Source: Stenotrophomonas indicatrix (GTDB lineage: Bacteria; Pseudomonadota; Gammaproteobacteria; Xanthomonadales; Xanthomonadaceae). From it: a DNA stretch of 64,000 nucleotides. Position numbers and translations under genes: made by a program. The stretch spans positions 62,001 through 126,000 of the forward strand of contig NZ_PEJS01000002.1 in the NCBI RefSeq assembly GCF_002750975.1. Direction: 5' to 3'. Shown here piece by piece: positions 1 through 11,256 of this stretch (positions within the stretch are counted from its first letter, which is position 1; every line of letters begins with the position of its first letter). The notes below the pieces were generated by a model. That model was not told where the DNA came from. It saw only the letters and a program-made list of their open reading frames with translations, and ran no database searches.

Positions 1-1266
1 TGGTTGAAGCCGCTGCAGGCAGATCTGCGCGCTGACAGCCTGGTGCTGTATGCACCGAATGCCTTCATTGTCGATCAGGTGCGCGAACTGTACCTGCCGC
101 GGATCCGCGAGCTGGTCACCCACTTTGCCGGTTTCGGCGACGTATTTCTTGAAATCGGCTCGCGTCCGCGGCCCGTGGACGCGCAGATCGCGCCGGTTTC
201 CAGCCATTCGGCGCAGGCGCCGGTGCAGCCGCAGGTTCCCTTTGCCGGCAACCTGGACAACCACTACACCTTCGCCAACTTCGTGGAAGGCCGCAGCAAC
301 CAGCTGGGCCTGGCCGCAGCATTCCAGGCGGCGCAGAAGCCGGGCGACCGCGCGCACAATCCGCTGCTGCTGTACGGGGGCACCGGCCTGGGCAAGACCC
401 ACCTGATGTTCGCCGCCGGCAACGCGATGCGTCAGGCCAATCCGGCCGCCAAGGTGCTGTACCTGCGTTCGGAACAGTTCTTCAGCGCGATGATCCGGGC
501 CTTGCAGGAAAAGACCATGGATCAGTTCAAGCGCCAGTTCCAGCAGGTCGACGCGCTGCTGATCGATGACATCCAGTTCTTCGCCGGCAAGGATCGCACC
601 CAGGAAGAGTTCTTCCACACCTTCAACGCGTTGTTCGATGGCAAGCAGCAGATCATCCTGACCTGCGACCGCTATCCGCGCGAAGTCGAAGGCCTGGAAG
701 CGCGCCTGAAGTCGCGGCTTGCCTGGGGCCTGTCGGTCGCCATCGAGCCGCCGGACTTCGAGACCCGCGCTGCGATCGTGCTGGCCAAGGCCCGCGAGCG
801 TGGTGCCGAGATTCCCGATGACGTTGCGTTCCTGATTGCCAAGAAGATGCGCTCCAATGTGCGCGACCTCGAGGGTGCGCTGAATACCCTGACCGCCCGC
901 GCCAATTTCACCGGCCGTGCGATCACCACCGAATTCGCCCAGGAAACCCTGCGCGACCTGCTGCGCGCCCAGCAGCAGGCGATCAGCATTCCCAACATCC
1001 AGAAAACCGTTGCCGATTACTACGGGCTGCAGATCAAGGATCTGCTGTCCAAGCGTCGGACCCGGTCGCTGGCGCGTCCGCGCCAGGTTGCCATGGCGCT
1101 GACCAAGGAACTGACCGAACACAGCCTGCCCGAAATCGGCGACGCCTTTGCCGGTCGCGATCACACCACGGTGCTGCATGCCTGCCGGCAGATCCGCACC
1201 CTGATGGAAGCCGACGGCAAGCTCCGCGAGGACTGGGACAAGCTGATCCGGAAGCTGAGCGAATGA
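1..1266 (+). CDS. dnaA: Chromosomal replication initiator DnaA (5' end cut by window)
   Basis: DnaA is the AAA+ initiator that binds DnaA boxes and melts the origin. The reading frame is open from base 1 (tgg-ttg-aag, W-L-K), so the TTG at position 4 is an internal Leu codon; the true start and roughly the first two dozen residues lie outside the window. Visible parts are the end of domain I, a short Gln/Pro/Ala-rich linker (about nt 180-240), the Walker A motif GGTGLGKTH (about nt 376-402), Walker [10 protein letters not shown] (about nt 556-582), and the C-terminal DNA-binding signature [10 protein letters not shown] (about nt 1153-1182) in domain IV. It ends in TGA and is followed by a 276-bp spacer carrying DnaA boxes, then dnaN. 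Identity is certain; only the N-terminus is unseen. Confidence 0.97.
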   Translation, partial: WLKPLQADLRADSLVLYAPNAFIVDQVRELYLPRIRELVTHFAGFGDVFLEIGSRPRPVDAQIAPVSSHSAQAPVQPQVPFAGNLDNHYTFANFVEGRSNQLGLAAAFQAAQKPGDRAHNPLLLYGGTGLGKTHLMFAAGNAMRQANPAAKVLYLRSEQFFSAMIRALQEKTMDQFKRQFQQVDALLIDDIQFFAGKDRTQEEFFHTFNALFDGKQQIILTCDRYPREVEGLEARLKSRLAWGLSVAIEPPDFETRAAIVLAKARERGAEIPDDVAFLIAKKMRSNVRDLEGALNTLTARANFTGRAITTEFAQETLRDLLRAQQQAISIPNIQKTVADYYGLQIKDLLSKRRTRSLARPRQVAMALTKELTEHSLPEIGDAFAGRDHTTVLHACRQIRTLMEADGKLREDWDKLIRKLSE

Positions 1267-1334
1267 TGCACGTACGCCGATGAGGCGTCACCGCATAAAA
1301 CGGTGCAGAATCCGGTAGCAAGCGCGGGACAGGG

Positions 1335-1343
1335 TGTGGATAA
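1335..1343 (-). promoter_or_regulatory. DnaA box (perfect)
   Basis: TGTGGATAA, the complement of the consensus TTATCCACA, in the dnaA-dnaN spacer. It is one of two perfect boxes here; the second starts 35 bp downstream in the opposite orientation. Likely role: origin function and/or autoregulation around dnaA-dnaN. Confidence 0.8.
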
Positions 1344-1369
1344 AAATGCCGTTGGATTTCCCGGAAGAT

Positions 1370-1378
1370 TTATCCACA
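1370..1378 (+). promoter_or_regulatory. DnaA box (perfect)
   Basis: TTATCCACA on the plus strand in the dnaA-dnaN spacer. About 120 bp downstream, at 1497-1523, is an AT-rich stretch (tttgatttattccacatttt) that could serve as an unwinding element. Together with the inverted box at 1335 this makes the spacer one of two candidate origin segments in the window. Confidence 0.8.
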
Positions 1379-1542
1379 GCTTTCCCCACCCCTTGGGGGC
1401 TGGTAATGCAGAGGGTTTCGAAGCCTGAAACCCTTTTGTTTACAAAGACTTAGCTGTGTTTTCCAGCGATTCTGGCTCTACCAGCACCACCAAGCTTTTG
1501 ATTTATTCCACATTTTTTTAAAGCATAGGGGCACGGAACCAC

Positions 1543-2643
1543 ATGCGTTTCACACTGCAGCGCGAAGCCTTTCTCAAGCCGTTGGCACAGGTCGTCAACG
1601 TGGTCGAACGCCGCCAGACCCTTCCGGTTCTGGCCAATTTCCTGGTGCAGGTGCAGAACGGCCAGCTGTCGCTGACCGGTACCGACCTGGAAGTGGAGAT
1701 GGTGTCGCGGATCGCGGTTGAAGATGCCCAGGACGGCGAAACCACCATTCCCGCCCGCAAGCTGTTCGAGATCATCCGCGCCCTGCCTGATGGCAGCCGG
1801 ATCACCGTCTCGCAGACCGGTGACAAGATCACCGTGCAGGCAGGACGCAGCCGCTTCACCCTGGCCACCCTGCCCTCCAACGACTTCCCGTCGGTGGACG
1901 AAGTGGAAGCCACCGAGCGTGTCGCGATCGGCGAAGCCACCCTGAAGGAGCTGATCGAGCGCACTGCGTTCGCGATGGCCCAGCAGGACGTCCGCTATTA
2001 CCTCAACGGCCTGCTGTTCGACCTGCGCGGTGATGCGCTGCGCACCGTCGCCACCGACGGCCATCGCCTGGCCCTGTGCGAAACCGATCTGGCCAAGCCC
2101 AGCGGTTCCAAGCGCCAGATCATCGTGCCGCGCAAGGGCGTGACCGAGTTGCAGCGCCTGCTGGAAAGCGGTGATCGCGAGATCGAACTGGAAGTCGGCC
2201 GTAGCCACGTTCGCGTGAAGCGCGACGATGTCACCTTCACTTCGAAGCTGATCGACGGTCGCTTCCCGGATTACGAGGCAGTGATTCCGATTGGTGCCGA
2301 CCGCGAGGTGAAGGTTGATCGCGAAGCACTGCGTGCCTCGCTGCAGCGTGCTGCGATCCTGTCCAACGAGAAGTACCGCGGCATCCGCGTGGAAGTTTCG
2401 CCGGGCAACCTGAAGATCAGCGCGCACAACCCAGAGCAGGAAGAAGCCCAGGAAGAGATCGAGGCCGACACCACGGTCAGCGACCTGGCCATCGGCTTCA
2501 ACGTGAACTATCTGCTGGATGCCCTCTCCGCCCTGCGCGACGAAGAAGTGATCATCCAGTTGCGCGACTCCAACTCCTCGGCGCTGGTGCGTGAATCGAG
2601 CAGCGAGAAGTCGCGTCATGTGGTGATGCCGTTGCGTCTCTGA
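1543..2643 (+). CDS. dnaN: DNA polymerase III beta sliding clamp
   Basis: The 366-residue product has the normal length for the bacterial beta clamp, the ring dimer that tethers DNA polymerase III to its template. It starts MRFTLQREAFLKPLAQVVNVVERRQ and ends VVMPLRL, the conserved C-terminal tail that lines the clamp-loader and polymerase-binding cleft. The ATG at 1543 follows an AGGGGCACGGAACC leader. It lies between dnaA (276 bp upstream) and recF (930 bp downstream), as is usual near bacterial origins, though the recF spacer is unusually long. A strong intrinsic terminator follows within 60 bp, so recF probably depends on its own promoter. Confidence 0.98.
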   Translation: MRFTLQREAFLKPLAQVVNVVERRQTLPVLANFLVQVQNGQLSLTGTDLEVEMVSRIAVEDAQDGETTIPARKLFEIIRALPDGSRITVSQTGDKITVQAGRSRFTLATLPSNDFPSVDEVEATERVAIGEATLKELIERTAFAMAQQDVRYYLNGLLFDLRGDALRTVATDGHRLALCETDLAKPSGSKRQIIVPRKGVTELQRLLESGDREIELEVGRSHVRVKRDDVTFTSKLIDGRFPDYEAVIPIGADREVKVDREALRASLQRAAILSNEKYRGIRVEVSPGNLKISAHNPEQEEAQEEIEADTTVSDLAIGFNVNYLLDALSALRDEEVIIQLRDSNSSALVRESSSEKSRHVVMPLRL

Positions 2644-2652
2644 CAGCTGCGC

Positions 2653-2668
2653 CGTTCCACGTGGAACA
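2653..2668. promoter_or_regulatory. parS site 1 (ParB binding)
   Basis: CGTTCCACGTGGAACA contains the 14-bp perfect palindrome GTTCCACGTGGAAC, the core of the parS consensus used by chromosomal ParB/Spo0J proteins in gamma-proteobacteria. It sits 10 bp after the dnaN stop codon. The parA/parB genes are not in this window. Confidence 0.88.
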
Positions 2669-2672
2669 CATG

Positions 2673-2704
2673 GACGCCCGGGATCTCCGGGCGTCTTTTT
2701 TTTT
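2673..2704 (+). terminator. Intrinsic terminator of dnaN
   Basis: A 9-bp GC stem GACGCCCGG / CCGGGCGTC with a GATCT loop (2673-2695) is followed by nine T residues (2696-2704). Its distal T-tract runs directly into parS site 2. Confidence 0.92.
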
Positions 2705-2719
2705 GTTCCACGTGGAGCA
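2704..2719. promoter_or_regulatory. parS site 2
   Basis: TGTTCCACGTGGAGCA, one mismatch from the palindromic parS consensus in the right arm. It abuts the dnaN terminator and lies 51 bp from parS site 1. Confidence 0.82.
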
Positions 2720-3103
2720 TCGCTGCCAATGCTTACCGCCGACCTTGGTGGCTCCTGCAGATGAGAGCATCCGCGTTGCCCTGATGGGTTGTCGGCGCAT
2801 GGAACCCACGATCCCGGGAAGCCAGCTGTGGAATCCACATGCTGAGATGACGAGACACGTTGGATATGAGCACGCAGCGGGGTCCGATCCAGCGGCTTCC
2901 GCTTGCGTGCTGACCTCTCTGTCCACAGGCCTCGTTCGTAGGAATTCGGCGCTTCCCTAGCTTCTAAATCTGGGTATAAATCAAAAGCTTGGTGGTGATG
3001 GTAGGGCCAGATTTCATGTAAAAGTAGGCTATGTGTCTGTTTTAAAAAGCTTTTATAGGGTTGAAACCCCCTGTATATAGGCCATCAAGCCTGGGGGGGA
3101 ACC

Positions 3104-3112
3104 TGTGGATAG
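3104..3112 (-). promoter_or_regulatory. DnaA box (one mismatch)
   Basis: TGTGGATAG, i.e. CTATCCACA on the minus strand, one base from the consensus TTATCCACA. It lies immediately after the AT-rich stretch of the dnaN-recF spacer. Confidence 0.6.
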
Positions 3113-3139
3113 TTTTACAGCCTAGGAAAAGTGCCTTTT

Positions 3140-3148
3140 TTATCCACA
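3140..3148 (+). promoter_or_regulatory. DnaA box (perfect)
   Basis: TTATCCACA, perfect consensus, 27 bp after the box at 3104 and in opposite orientation. It is preceded by a short T-run (3135-3140). Confidence 0.8.
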
Positions 3149-3162
3149 GTTCGCCCACACCT

Positions 3163-3171
3163 TGTGTATAA
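3163..3171 (-). promoter_or_regulatory. DnaA box (one mismatch)
   Basis: TGTGTATAA, one base from TGTGGATAA. It is the third box-like sequence within 70 bp. Confidence 0.5.
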
Positions 3172-3573
3172 GTCATACAGACCTGTTGTGGATGGCGTGG
3201 AACTGCCGCTTTGAATTTCTTGAAATCTGTGGAACCTGGCAGGGGCGTTGGTGGCAGATTTCAAGAAATCTGGGGAGCACTGACTGCAATCTCGGTGTGG
3301 AGTCAGGCCATGAGCCGGGGAAACCGTCTTCGGAATGGCGAAATCTGGACGCCTTGAGCCTTGGCTTCCTGCCGGATTTGAACGATTTCGGCCACTGTCT
3401 CCGGCCGCCTGCATGCCGGCAGGCCTCCGCCACGTGGAACCCGTGTTCTCCAAGGCTGCAACGCCCCGCTGATGTCGGTCCACATCCATCCACGATGGCT
3501 GGCTTGACCAATGCAGTAAGCTGGGTGATTCCCCGCCCCTCTACCGCCATGTGCGGATGGTCTGTCGCATCCC

Positions 3574-4668
3574 ATGCAGATTCGTCGTCTTGCCCTCCAC
3601 CACTTGCGTCGTTTCGATGCGGTGGAGCTGTCGCCCCAGCCAGGGGTGAATCTGCTGACCGGTGACAACGGCGCTGGCAAGACCAGCGTCCTGGAAGCGT
3701 TGCATCTGATGGCCTATGGGCGGAGTTTCCGCGGGCGGGTACGCGATGGCTTGGTGCGTCAGGGCCATGAAGCCCTGGAAGTCTTCGTGGAATGGGACGA
3801 GCAACGCGGTGATCTGCCCGTGCAGAGGCGAAAAGCCGGGTTGCGGCATAGCGGGCAGGAGTGGAAGGGGCGGCTGGATGGCGAAGACGTCGCCCAACTC
3901 GGAAACCTGTGTGCCGCCCTCGCTGTGGTGACCTTCGAACCGGGCAGTCACGCCTTGGTGAGCGGTGGTGGCGAGCCGCGACGGCGCTTTCTGGATTGGG
4001 GTCTGTTCCACGTGGAACCAGACTTCCTTTCCTTGTGGCGGCGCTATTCGCGCGCGTTGAAGCAGCGCAATGCCCTGCTCAAGCAGGGCGGGCCGTCGCG
4101 GATGCTCGATACCTGGGATCACGAGCTGGCCGAGGCGGGAGAACCGCTGACCAGTCGTCGGCAGCACTACCTGGAGCGGCTGCAGTCCCGAACCATCGCC
4201 CTGGCCGAGGCACTGGCTCCGCAACTGGGAATCGTGGGCCTGAATCTGAGTCCCGGCTGGCGCCGGCACGAGGTTCCGCTGGCAGATGCCCTTCTGCTGG
4301 CGCGCGATCGCGACCGTCAGGCGGGTTACACCTCGCTGGGCCCACACCGGGCGGACTGGAGCGTGGCGTTCCAGAGCATCCCGGGGCGCGATGCGCTGTC
4401 ACGCGGCCAGGCCAAGCTCACCGCCCTCGCCTGTCTACTGGCCCAGGCGGAGGATTACGCCGAGCAGCGTGGCGAGTGGCCCGTCATCGCACTCGACGAT
4501 CTGGCCTCGGAGCTGGATCGCACACACCAGGCCCGGGTACTGCACCGCCTGTTGGCGGCACCGGCGCAGATATTCATCACTGCAACAGAAACGCCTGCAG
4601 CACTGGAGACTCTGAGCAACATCACCCGGTTCCACGTGGAACATGCACAGATCGTGGCTGTGCCATAG
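3574..4668 (+). CDS. recF: DNA replication and repair protein RecF
   Basis: RecF is an SMC-like ATPase that acts with RecO and RecR to load RecA at single-strand gaps and stalled forks. The 364-residue product has the family length. It shows Walker [10 protein letters not shown] at residues 30-38, the ABC signature [16 protein letters not shown] and Walker [13 protein letters not shown] near the C-terminus. The chosen ATG gives the classic [15 protein letters not shown] start. Two parS palindromes lie inside the frame, each encoding the tetrapeptide FHVE (around nt 4004-4019 and 4628-4643). The first changes an internal loop and the second lies about ten codons from the stop. gyrB starts 112 bp downstream with its own promoter. 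Confidence 0.97.
   Translation: MQIRRLALHHLRRFDAVELSPQPGVNLLTGDNGAGKTSVLEALHLMAYGRSFRGRVRDGLVRQGHEALEVFVEWDEQRGDLPVQRRKAGLRHSGQEWKGRLDGEDVAQLGNLCAALAVVTFEPGSHALVSGGGEPRRRFLDWGLFHVEPDFLSLWRRYSRALKQRNALLKQGGPSRMLDTWDHELAEAGEPLTSRRQHYLERLQSRTIALAEALAPQLGIVGLNLSPGWRRHEVPLADALLLARDRDRQAGYTSLGPHRADWSVAFQSIPGRDALSRGQAKLTALACLLAQAEDYAEQRGEWPVIALDDLASELDRTHQARVLHRLLAAPAQIFITATETPAALETLSNITRFHVEHAQIVAVP
4004..4019. promoter_or_regulatory. parS site 3 (inside recF)
   Basis: TGTTCCACGTGGAACC, a full match to the gamma-proteobacterial parS consensus, lying in the recF coding sequence and translated as part of LFHVEP. Confidence 0.88.
4628..4643. promoter_or_regulatory. parS site 4 (inside recF)
   Basis: GGTTCCACGTGGAACA, 14-bp perfect palindromic core, near the 3' end of recF and translated as RFHVEH. 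Confidence 0.87.
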
Positions 4669-4697
4669 TGGGCACGGCAAGGCCGCTCAGCCCCGGC

Positions 4698-7240
<2,543 letters not shown>

Positions 7241-7255
7241 CACAATCGGATGGTG

Positions 7256-7285
7256 GCCGGCGCGCGGGGAGGCGCGCCGGCTTTT
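7256..7285 (+). terminator. Intrinsic terminator of gyrB
   Basis: A 10-bp perfect stem GCCGGCGCGC / GCGCGCCGGC with a GGGGAG loop is followed by TTTT (7282-7285), starting 16 bp after the gyrB stop codon. Confidence 0.82.
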
Positions 7286-7307
7286 GTCCCTTGATCGCAG
7301 GTAATCG

Positions 7308-8153
7308 ATGTCCGCTTCCGCCCCGGTTTCCGCTCCGCCGCCGGTTCCACCGGCTACTGTCACGCCCCGCGCCTCCTCGCCGCTGGCGGGCTTCTTCATC
7401 GATCTGGGAATCGCCGCCGTCACCCTGTTCGGGTTGAGCCTGGTGGGCGGGCTGATCTGGGGACTCTATCGCGGCATCGTTGTGGGATACGCCAGTGCCA
7501 AATCCGGCGGTGGCACGCCTGACCCGGCAGCGGTCACCCAGCAGCTCGGCCAGCCCGGTGCTCTTGGGCAGGTCCTGATGGCACTGGTCGCTACCGGCGG
7601 CGCAGCACTGCTAGTGTATTTCTGGCGCCGACCGGCCAACGCTGCCGAACGCCAGCGTTCGCGCGACGCGCTCCGTCGCCCCTCCACCTGGGGTTGGACC
7701 CTGCTGGTGGCCAGCGCGATCGTGATCGGCAGTAACGGTATCGCCTTCGTGGCCAAGCAGATGGGCATCGAGCCGGTGCCGACGAATCTCGAACTGATGC
7801 AGAACGCGGTTGCCCGTTTTCCGCTGTTCCTGACGTTGTTCGCCGTGGTACTGGCACCTGCCTACGAGGAACTGCTGTTCCGCCGGGTCCTGTTCGGGCG
7901 CCTGTGGCAGGCCGGACGGCCGTGGCTGGGGATGATCCTGAGCAGCCTGGCGTTCGCGCTCATCCATGAAATTCCCGGTACCAGCGCCAATGGCCCGGCC
8001 GAGATCGCCCAGCTCTGGCTGGTCTATGGCGGCATGGGCGCTGCGTTCTGCTGGCTGTATCGCCGCACCGGCACCTTGTGGGCGGCGATCGCCGCACATG
8101 CACTGAACAATGCCGTGGCGCTTGCGGCCCTGGTGTTTTTCGGGGCAACGTAA
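7308..8153 (+). CDS. CPBP-family intramembrane metalloprotease
   Basis: A multi-pass membrane protein of 281 residues with the CPBP (CAAX protease and bacteriocin-processing, Abi) signature. Motif 1 is EELLFR with the glutamates at residues 187-188, motif 2 is SLAFALIH, and the last is HALNN near the C-terminus. These residues form the intramembrane metal-dependent active site in the family. The N-terminus is Pro/Ala/Ser-rich and soluble, followed by about six hydrophobic segments. The substrate is unknown. The gene stands alone after the gyrB terminator and 71 bp before the M48 peptidase gene on the same strand. Confidence 0.85.
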   Translation: MSASAPVSAPPPVPPATVTPRASSPLAGFFIDLGIAAVTLFGLSLVGGLIWGLYRGIVVGYASAKSGGGTPDPAAVTQQLGQPGALGQVLMALVATGGAALLVYFWRRPANAAERQRSRDALRRPSTWGWTLLVASAIVIGSNGIAFVAKQMGIEPVPTNLELMQNAVARFPLFLTLFAVVLAPAYEELLFRRVLFGRLWQAGRPWLGMILSSLAFALIHEIPGTSANGPAEIAQLWLVYGGMGAAFCWLYRRTGTLWAAIAAHALNNAVALAALVFFGAT

Positions 8154-8224
8154 GGCTCTGTCCGCTTGACGAAAGATTAAGCAGACGCGTTACACACTGG
8201 GCTTCTGAACACGGGGGTGGGTCC

Positions 8225-9031
8225 ATGAAACAACTGTTGCTGGCCATCGTCATCACCACACTGGTCAGCGCCTGCGCGACCACCACTTCACCCACCGGCC
8301 GTCGGCAGATGGTGGGCGGTGTGTCGCAGGCGCAGCTGGACCAGCTGGGTGCGCAGGCGTTCGCCGAAACGAAGCAGAAAGAGAAGATCAGCAGCGATGG
8401 CCGCCAGAACGGCTACGTGCAATGCGTGGTCAACGCGCTCGTTGCACAGCTGCCGCCTCAGTACCGTGGCGTACGGTGGGAAACGGCGGTGTTCGTCGAC
8501 AAGGAACCAAACGCCTTCGCCCTGCCCGGCGGCAAGGTCGGGGTCAACACCGGCATCTTCAGCGTTGCCAAGAACCAGGATCAGCTGGCAGCGGTGATCG
8601 GCCATGAAATCGGCCACGTGATCGCCCGCCACCACGAAGAACGCATCACCCGGCAGATGGGCGCGCAGACCGGATTGGCGGTGCTGGGGGCGCTGGCCGG
8701 CGCCTATGGCGGCGAAGGCGCAGCCAGTACGGTCAACCAGCTGGGCGGGATGGGGGCGCAGACCGCGTTCCTGTTGCCCGGCTCACGCACCCAGGAGAGC
8801 GAGGCTGACGTGATCGGTCAGCGGTTGATGGCCGAGGCCGGATTCAACCCCGCCCAGGCCGTCGATCTGTGGCAGAACATGATGGCCGCCAGTGGCGGTC
8901 GCAGCCCGCAATGGTTGTCGACCCATCCCGATCCAGCCAATCGGATCAGGGAGTTGCAGCGTGATGTGCCGGCGCTCGGCCCCGTCTATCAGCAGGCGCA
9001 GGCGGCCGGACGCCGGCCAAAGTGTGGCTGA
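8225..9031 (+). CDS. M48-family metalloprotease lipoprotein
   Basis: A 268-residue zinc peptidase of family M48 (the Ste24/HtpX/LoiP group), probably acting on envelope proteins from the periplasmic face of a membrane. The N-terminus MKQLLLAIVITTLVSAC is a lipoprotein signal peptide with lipobox VSAC. The zinc motif HEIGH is at residues 127-131 and the downstream third ligand lies in ESEAD. The ATG at 8225 was chosen over an upstream in-frame codon because it places the signal peptide at the N-terminus and follows GGGGGTGG. A TTGACG at 8166 may be its -35 element. A C-terminal STHPDPANRI segment is typical of the family. Confidence 0.9.
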   Translation: MKQLLLAIVITTLVSACATTTSPTGRRQMVGGVSQAQLDQLGAQAFAETKQKEKISSDGRQNGYVQCVVNALVAQLPPQYRGVRWETAVFVDKEPNAFALPGGKVGVNTGIFSVAKNQDQLAAVIGHEIGHVIARHHEERITRQMGAQTGLAVLGALAGAYGGEGAASTVNQLGGMGAQTAFLLPGSRTQESEADVIGQRLMAEAGFNPAQAVDLWQNMMAASGGRSPQWLSTHPDPANRIRELQRDVPALGPVYQQAQAAGRRPKCG

Positions 9032-9162
9032 GTGCGCAGATTCATGCTGTATTGCAGCACATAAAACGATTTCTCACGCCATCTGTTTCTGATACGTTTG
9101 GCGGCTCAGATTTTTCTGACAGTCCGACTTTGCCGCTACCGGCGGTTCGATCGAGGTGAACG

Positions 9163-10350
9163 ATGATTTTCCGTAACCACAAAGCTGTGCTTTCCGTCCT
9201 CATCGCCACTGCCCTGACCGGCGCCGTGGTCACCGACGCGTTCGCGCAGTCCTCGCGTTCGTCCGAGCGTGGCAACCGTGGCGGCAAGCAGGCCAAGGCC
9301 GAAGTGCTGTTCCCGAACGCGACCCGCCAGGAACCGGCAGCGAAGTCGTCGGCGAAGCTGGGCAGCAAGCTGCAGAAGATGATTGACAGCTACAACAAGG
9401 AAAAGTTCCCGGAGACCCGCACGCTGGCCGACGAGATCCTGGCCACCGACGGCGCCAACGAGTACGACAAGTCGCTGGCCGCGCAGCTGGCATCGCAGGC
9501 CGCCTACCAGACCGACGACACCGCAGCCGCCATCGCGTACCTGAAGCAGGTGCTGCAGTTCAACGGCCTCGACAACAACGGCCACTTCCAGTCGATGCTG
9601 ATGCTGGGCCAGCTGCAGATCCAGGAAGACCAGACCGCTGAAGGCCTGGCGACCCTGGACAAGTACTTCGCCGAGAGCAAGTCGACCAAGCCGGAAGAGC
9701 TGATCATCAAGGGCCAGGCGCTGTACCAGCTGGAGCGCTACCAGGAAGCGATCCCGGTGCTGAAGCAGGCCATCGCCGGCGCGGCCGAGCCGAAGGACAA
9801 CTGGAACCAGCTGCTGATGGCCGCACTGTCCGAAGCCGGCCAGACCGGTGAGGCCGTGCAGGCCGCCGAGGCACTGGCGGCCAAGAACCCGAACGACAAG
9901 AAAGCGCAGCTGAACCTGGCCAACATGTACATGCAGGCCGATCAGATGCCGAAGGCCGCCGCGGTGATGGACAAGCTGCGCAGCAGCGGCCAGCTCACCG
10001 AAGAGCGCGAGTACAAGCAGCTGTACTCGATCTATGCCAACACCGAGAACAAGGAAAAGGACGTCATCGCGGTCATCAATGAGGGGTTGCAGAAGGGCAT
10101 CCTGAAGCCGGATTACCAGGTCTACCTGGCACTGGCCCAGTCCTACTACTACTCCGACCAGGTGCCGCAGGCGATCGACGCGTGGCAGAAGGCCGCCCCG
10201 CTCTCCAAGGACGGTGAGACCTACCTGAATCTGGCACGTGTTTTGCACAGTGAAGGTCGTGTCCCGGAGGCCAAGCAGGCCGCCCAGCAGGCGCTGGCGA
10301 AGGGCGTGAAGAACCAGGCGGATGCCAAGAAAATCATCAACCTGAAGTAA
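9163..10350 (+). CDS. Secreted tetratricopeptide-repeat protein upstream of tonB
   Basis: A 395-residue protein with a signal peptide (MIFRNHKAVLSVLIATALTGAVVTDAFA, cleavage after AFA) followed by helical repeats of TPR type through most of its length, for example TAEGLATLDKYFAES and YQEAIPVLKQAIAGA. Such proteins usually act as periplasmic scaffolds. It is separated from tonB by 143 bp that hold a separate promoter-like element, yet the neighbourhood suggests an envelope role linked to TonB. No enzymatic motif is visible. The function is inferred only from repeats and context. Confidence 0.8.
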   Translation: MIFRNHKAVLSVLIATALTGAVVTDAFAQSSRSSERGNRGGKQAKAEVLFPNATRQEPAAKSSAKLGSKLQKMIDSYNKEKFPETRTLADEILATDGANEYDKSLAAQLASQAAYQTDDTAAAIAYLKQVLQFNGLDNNGHFQSMLMLGQLQIQEDQTAEGLATLDKYFAESKSTKPEELIIKGQALYQLERYQEAIPVLKQAIAGAAEPKDNWNQLLMAALSEAGQTGEAVQAAEALAAKNPNDKKAQLNLANMYMQADQMPKAAAVMDKLRSSGQLTEEREYKQLYSIYANTENKEKDVIAVINEGLQKGILKPDYQVYLALAQSYYYSDQVPQAIDAWQKAAPLSKDGETYLNLARVLHSEGRVPEAKQAAQQALAKGVKNQADAKKIINLK

Positions 10351-10401
10351 GTAGGAATAACGCCTGAACGCCTGCCCAGTTGATGCGCAAGCGCTCAGGA
10401 T

Positions 10402-10410
10402 TGGTATAAG
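10402..10410 (+). promoter_or_regulatory. Extended -10 promoter upstream of tonB
   Basis: TGGTATAAG matches the extended -10 pattern (TGN plus TATAAG). It lies about 84 bp before the tonB ATG. The motif CGGTGTCAT (complement ATGACACCG) occurs 15 bp downstream, close to the expected transcription start. Confidence 0.45.
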
Positions 10411-10424
10411 CTTGGAGGTTCCTG

Positions 10425-10433
10425 CGGTGTCAT
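10425..10433 (-). promoter_or_regulatory. ATGACACCG motif near the tonB promoter
   Basis: The complement strand reads ATGACACCGC, the same 9-mer found upstream of the uronate genes at 34463, 34610, 42096, 44787 and 51428. Locally it also forms a small hairpin GCGGTG-TCAT-GCACCGC. It could be an operator just downstream of the tonB start site or a chance match; about 0.5 occurrences of a given 9-mer are expected in the window. Confidence 0.35.
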
Positions 10434-10493
10434 GCACCGCTGATCAGGGATCCCGCCCCCGGGATTCCGGCCCCACTATTGAGCTCTTGGCGC

Positions 10494-11162
<669 letters not shown>

Positions 11163-11256
11163 TGCGCCCGGGTGGCCGCCTGGCCACCCTCGCCTCCAGT
11201 TCGATTGTTTAGCTTAGCTACACCCTTTATCACCACACACAACAAAGGTAAGCGTC

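Larger units (their letters stand above)
3008..3347. repeat. Iteron-like CAGATTTC/GAAATCTG array
   Basis: The octamer CAGATTTC or its complement GAAATCTG occurs five times: 3008-3015 (+), 3222-3229 (-), 3255-3262 (+), 3265-3272 (-) and 3340-3347 (-). A sixth partial copy, AAATCTGG, lies at 2966-2973. The middle copies form the near-palindrome CAGATTTCAAGAAATCTG (3255-3272), and 3215-3229 is an exact inverted copy of 3255-3269. About 0.01 copies of a given octamer are expected by chance in 340 bp on both strands. No protein is known to me to bind this sequence in this genus. Confidence 0.7.
2720..3573. other. Long dnaN-recF spacer, candidate origin segment
   Basis: No convincing gene lies in this stretch; the short open frames show no family resemblance and are interrupted by the sites below. 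It holds the most AT-rich stretch noticed in the window (about 2960-3100, with runs such as gttttaaaaagctttt), DnaA boxes at 3104, 3140 and 3163, repeated CAGATTTC octamers between 2966 and 3347, a palindrome-like TGTGGAATCCACA at 2827-2839, and a degenerate parS half-site at 3426-3441. This combination suggests a replication-initiation or origin-regulatory segment rather than junk spacer. Confidence 0.6.

Noticed and set aside
2661..3665. Short open frames in the dnaN-recF spacer
   Set aside because: No ribosome binding sites or family resemblance; they are crossed by DnaA boxes, repeats and AT-rich sequence.
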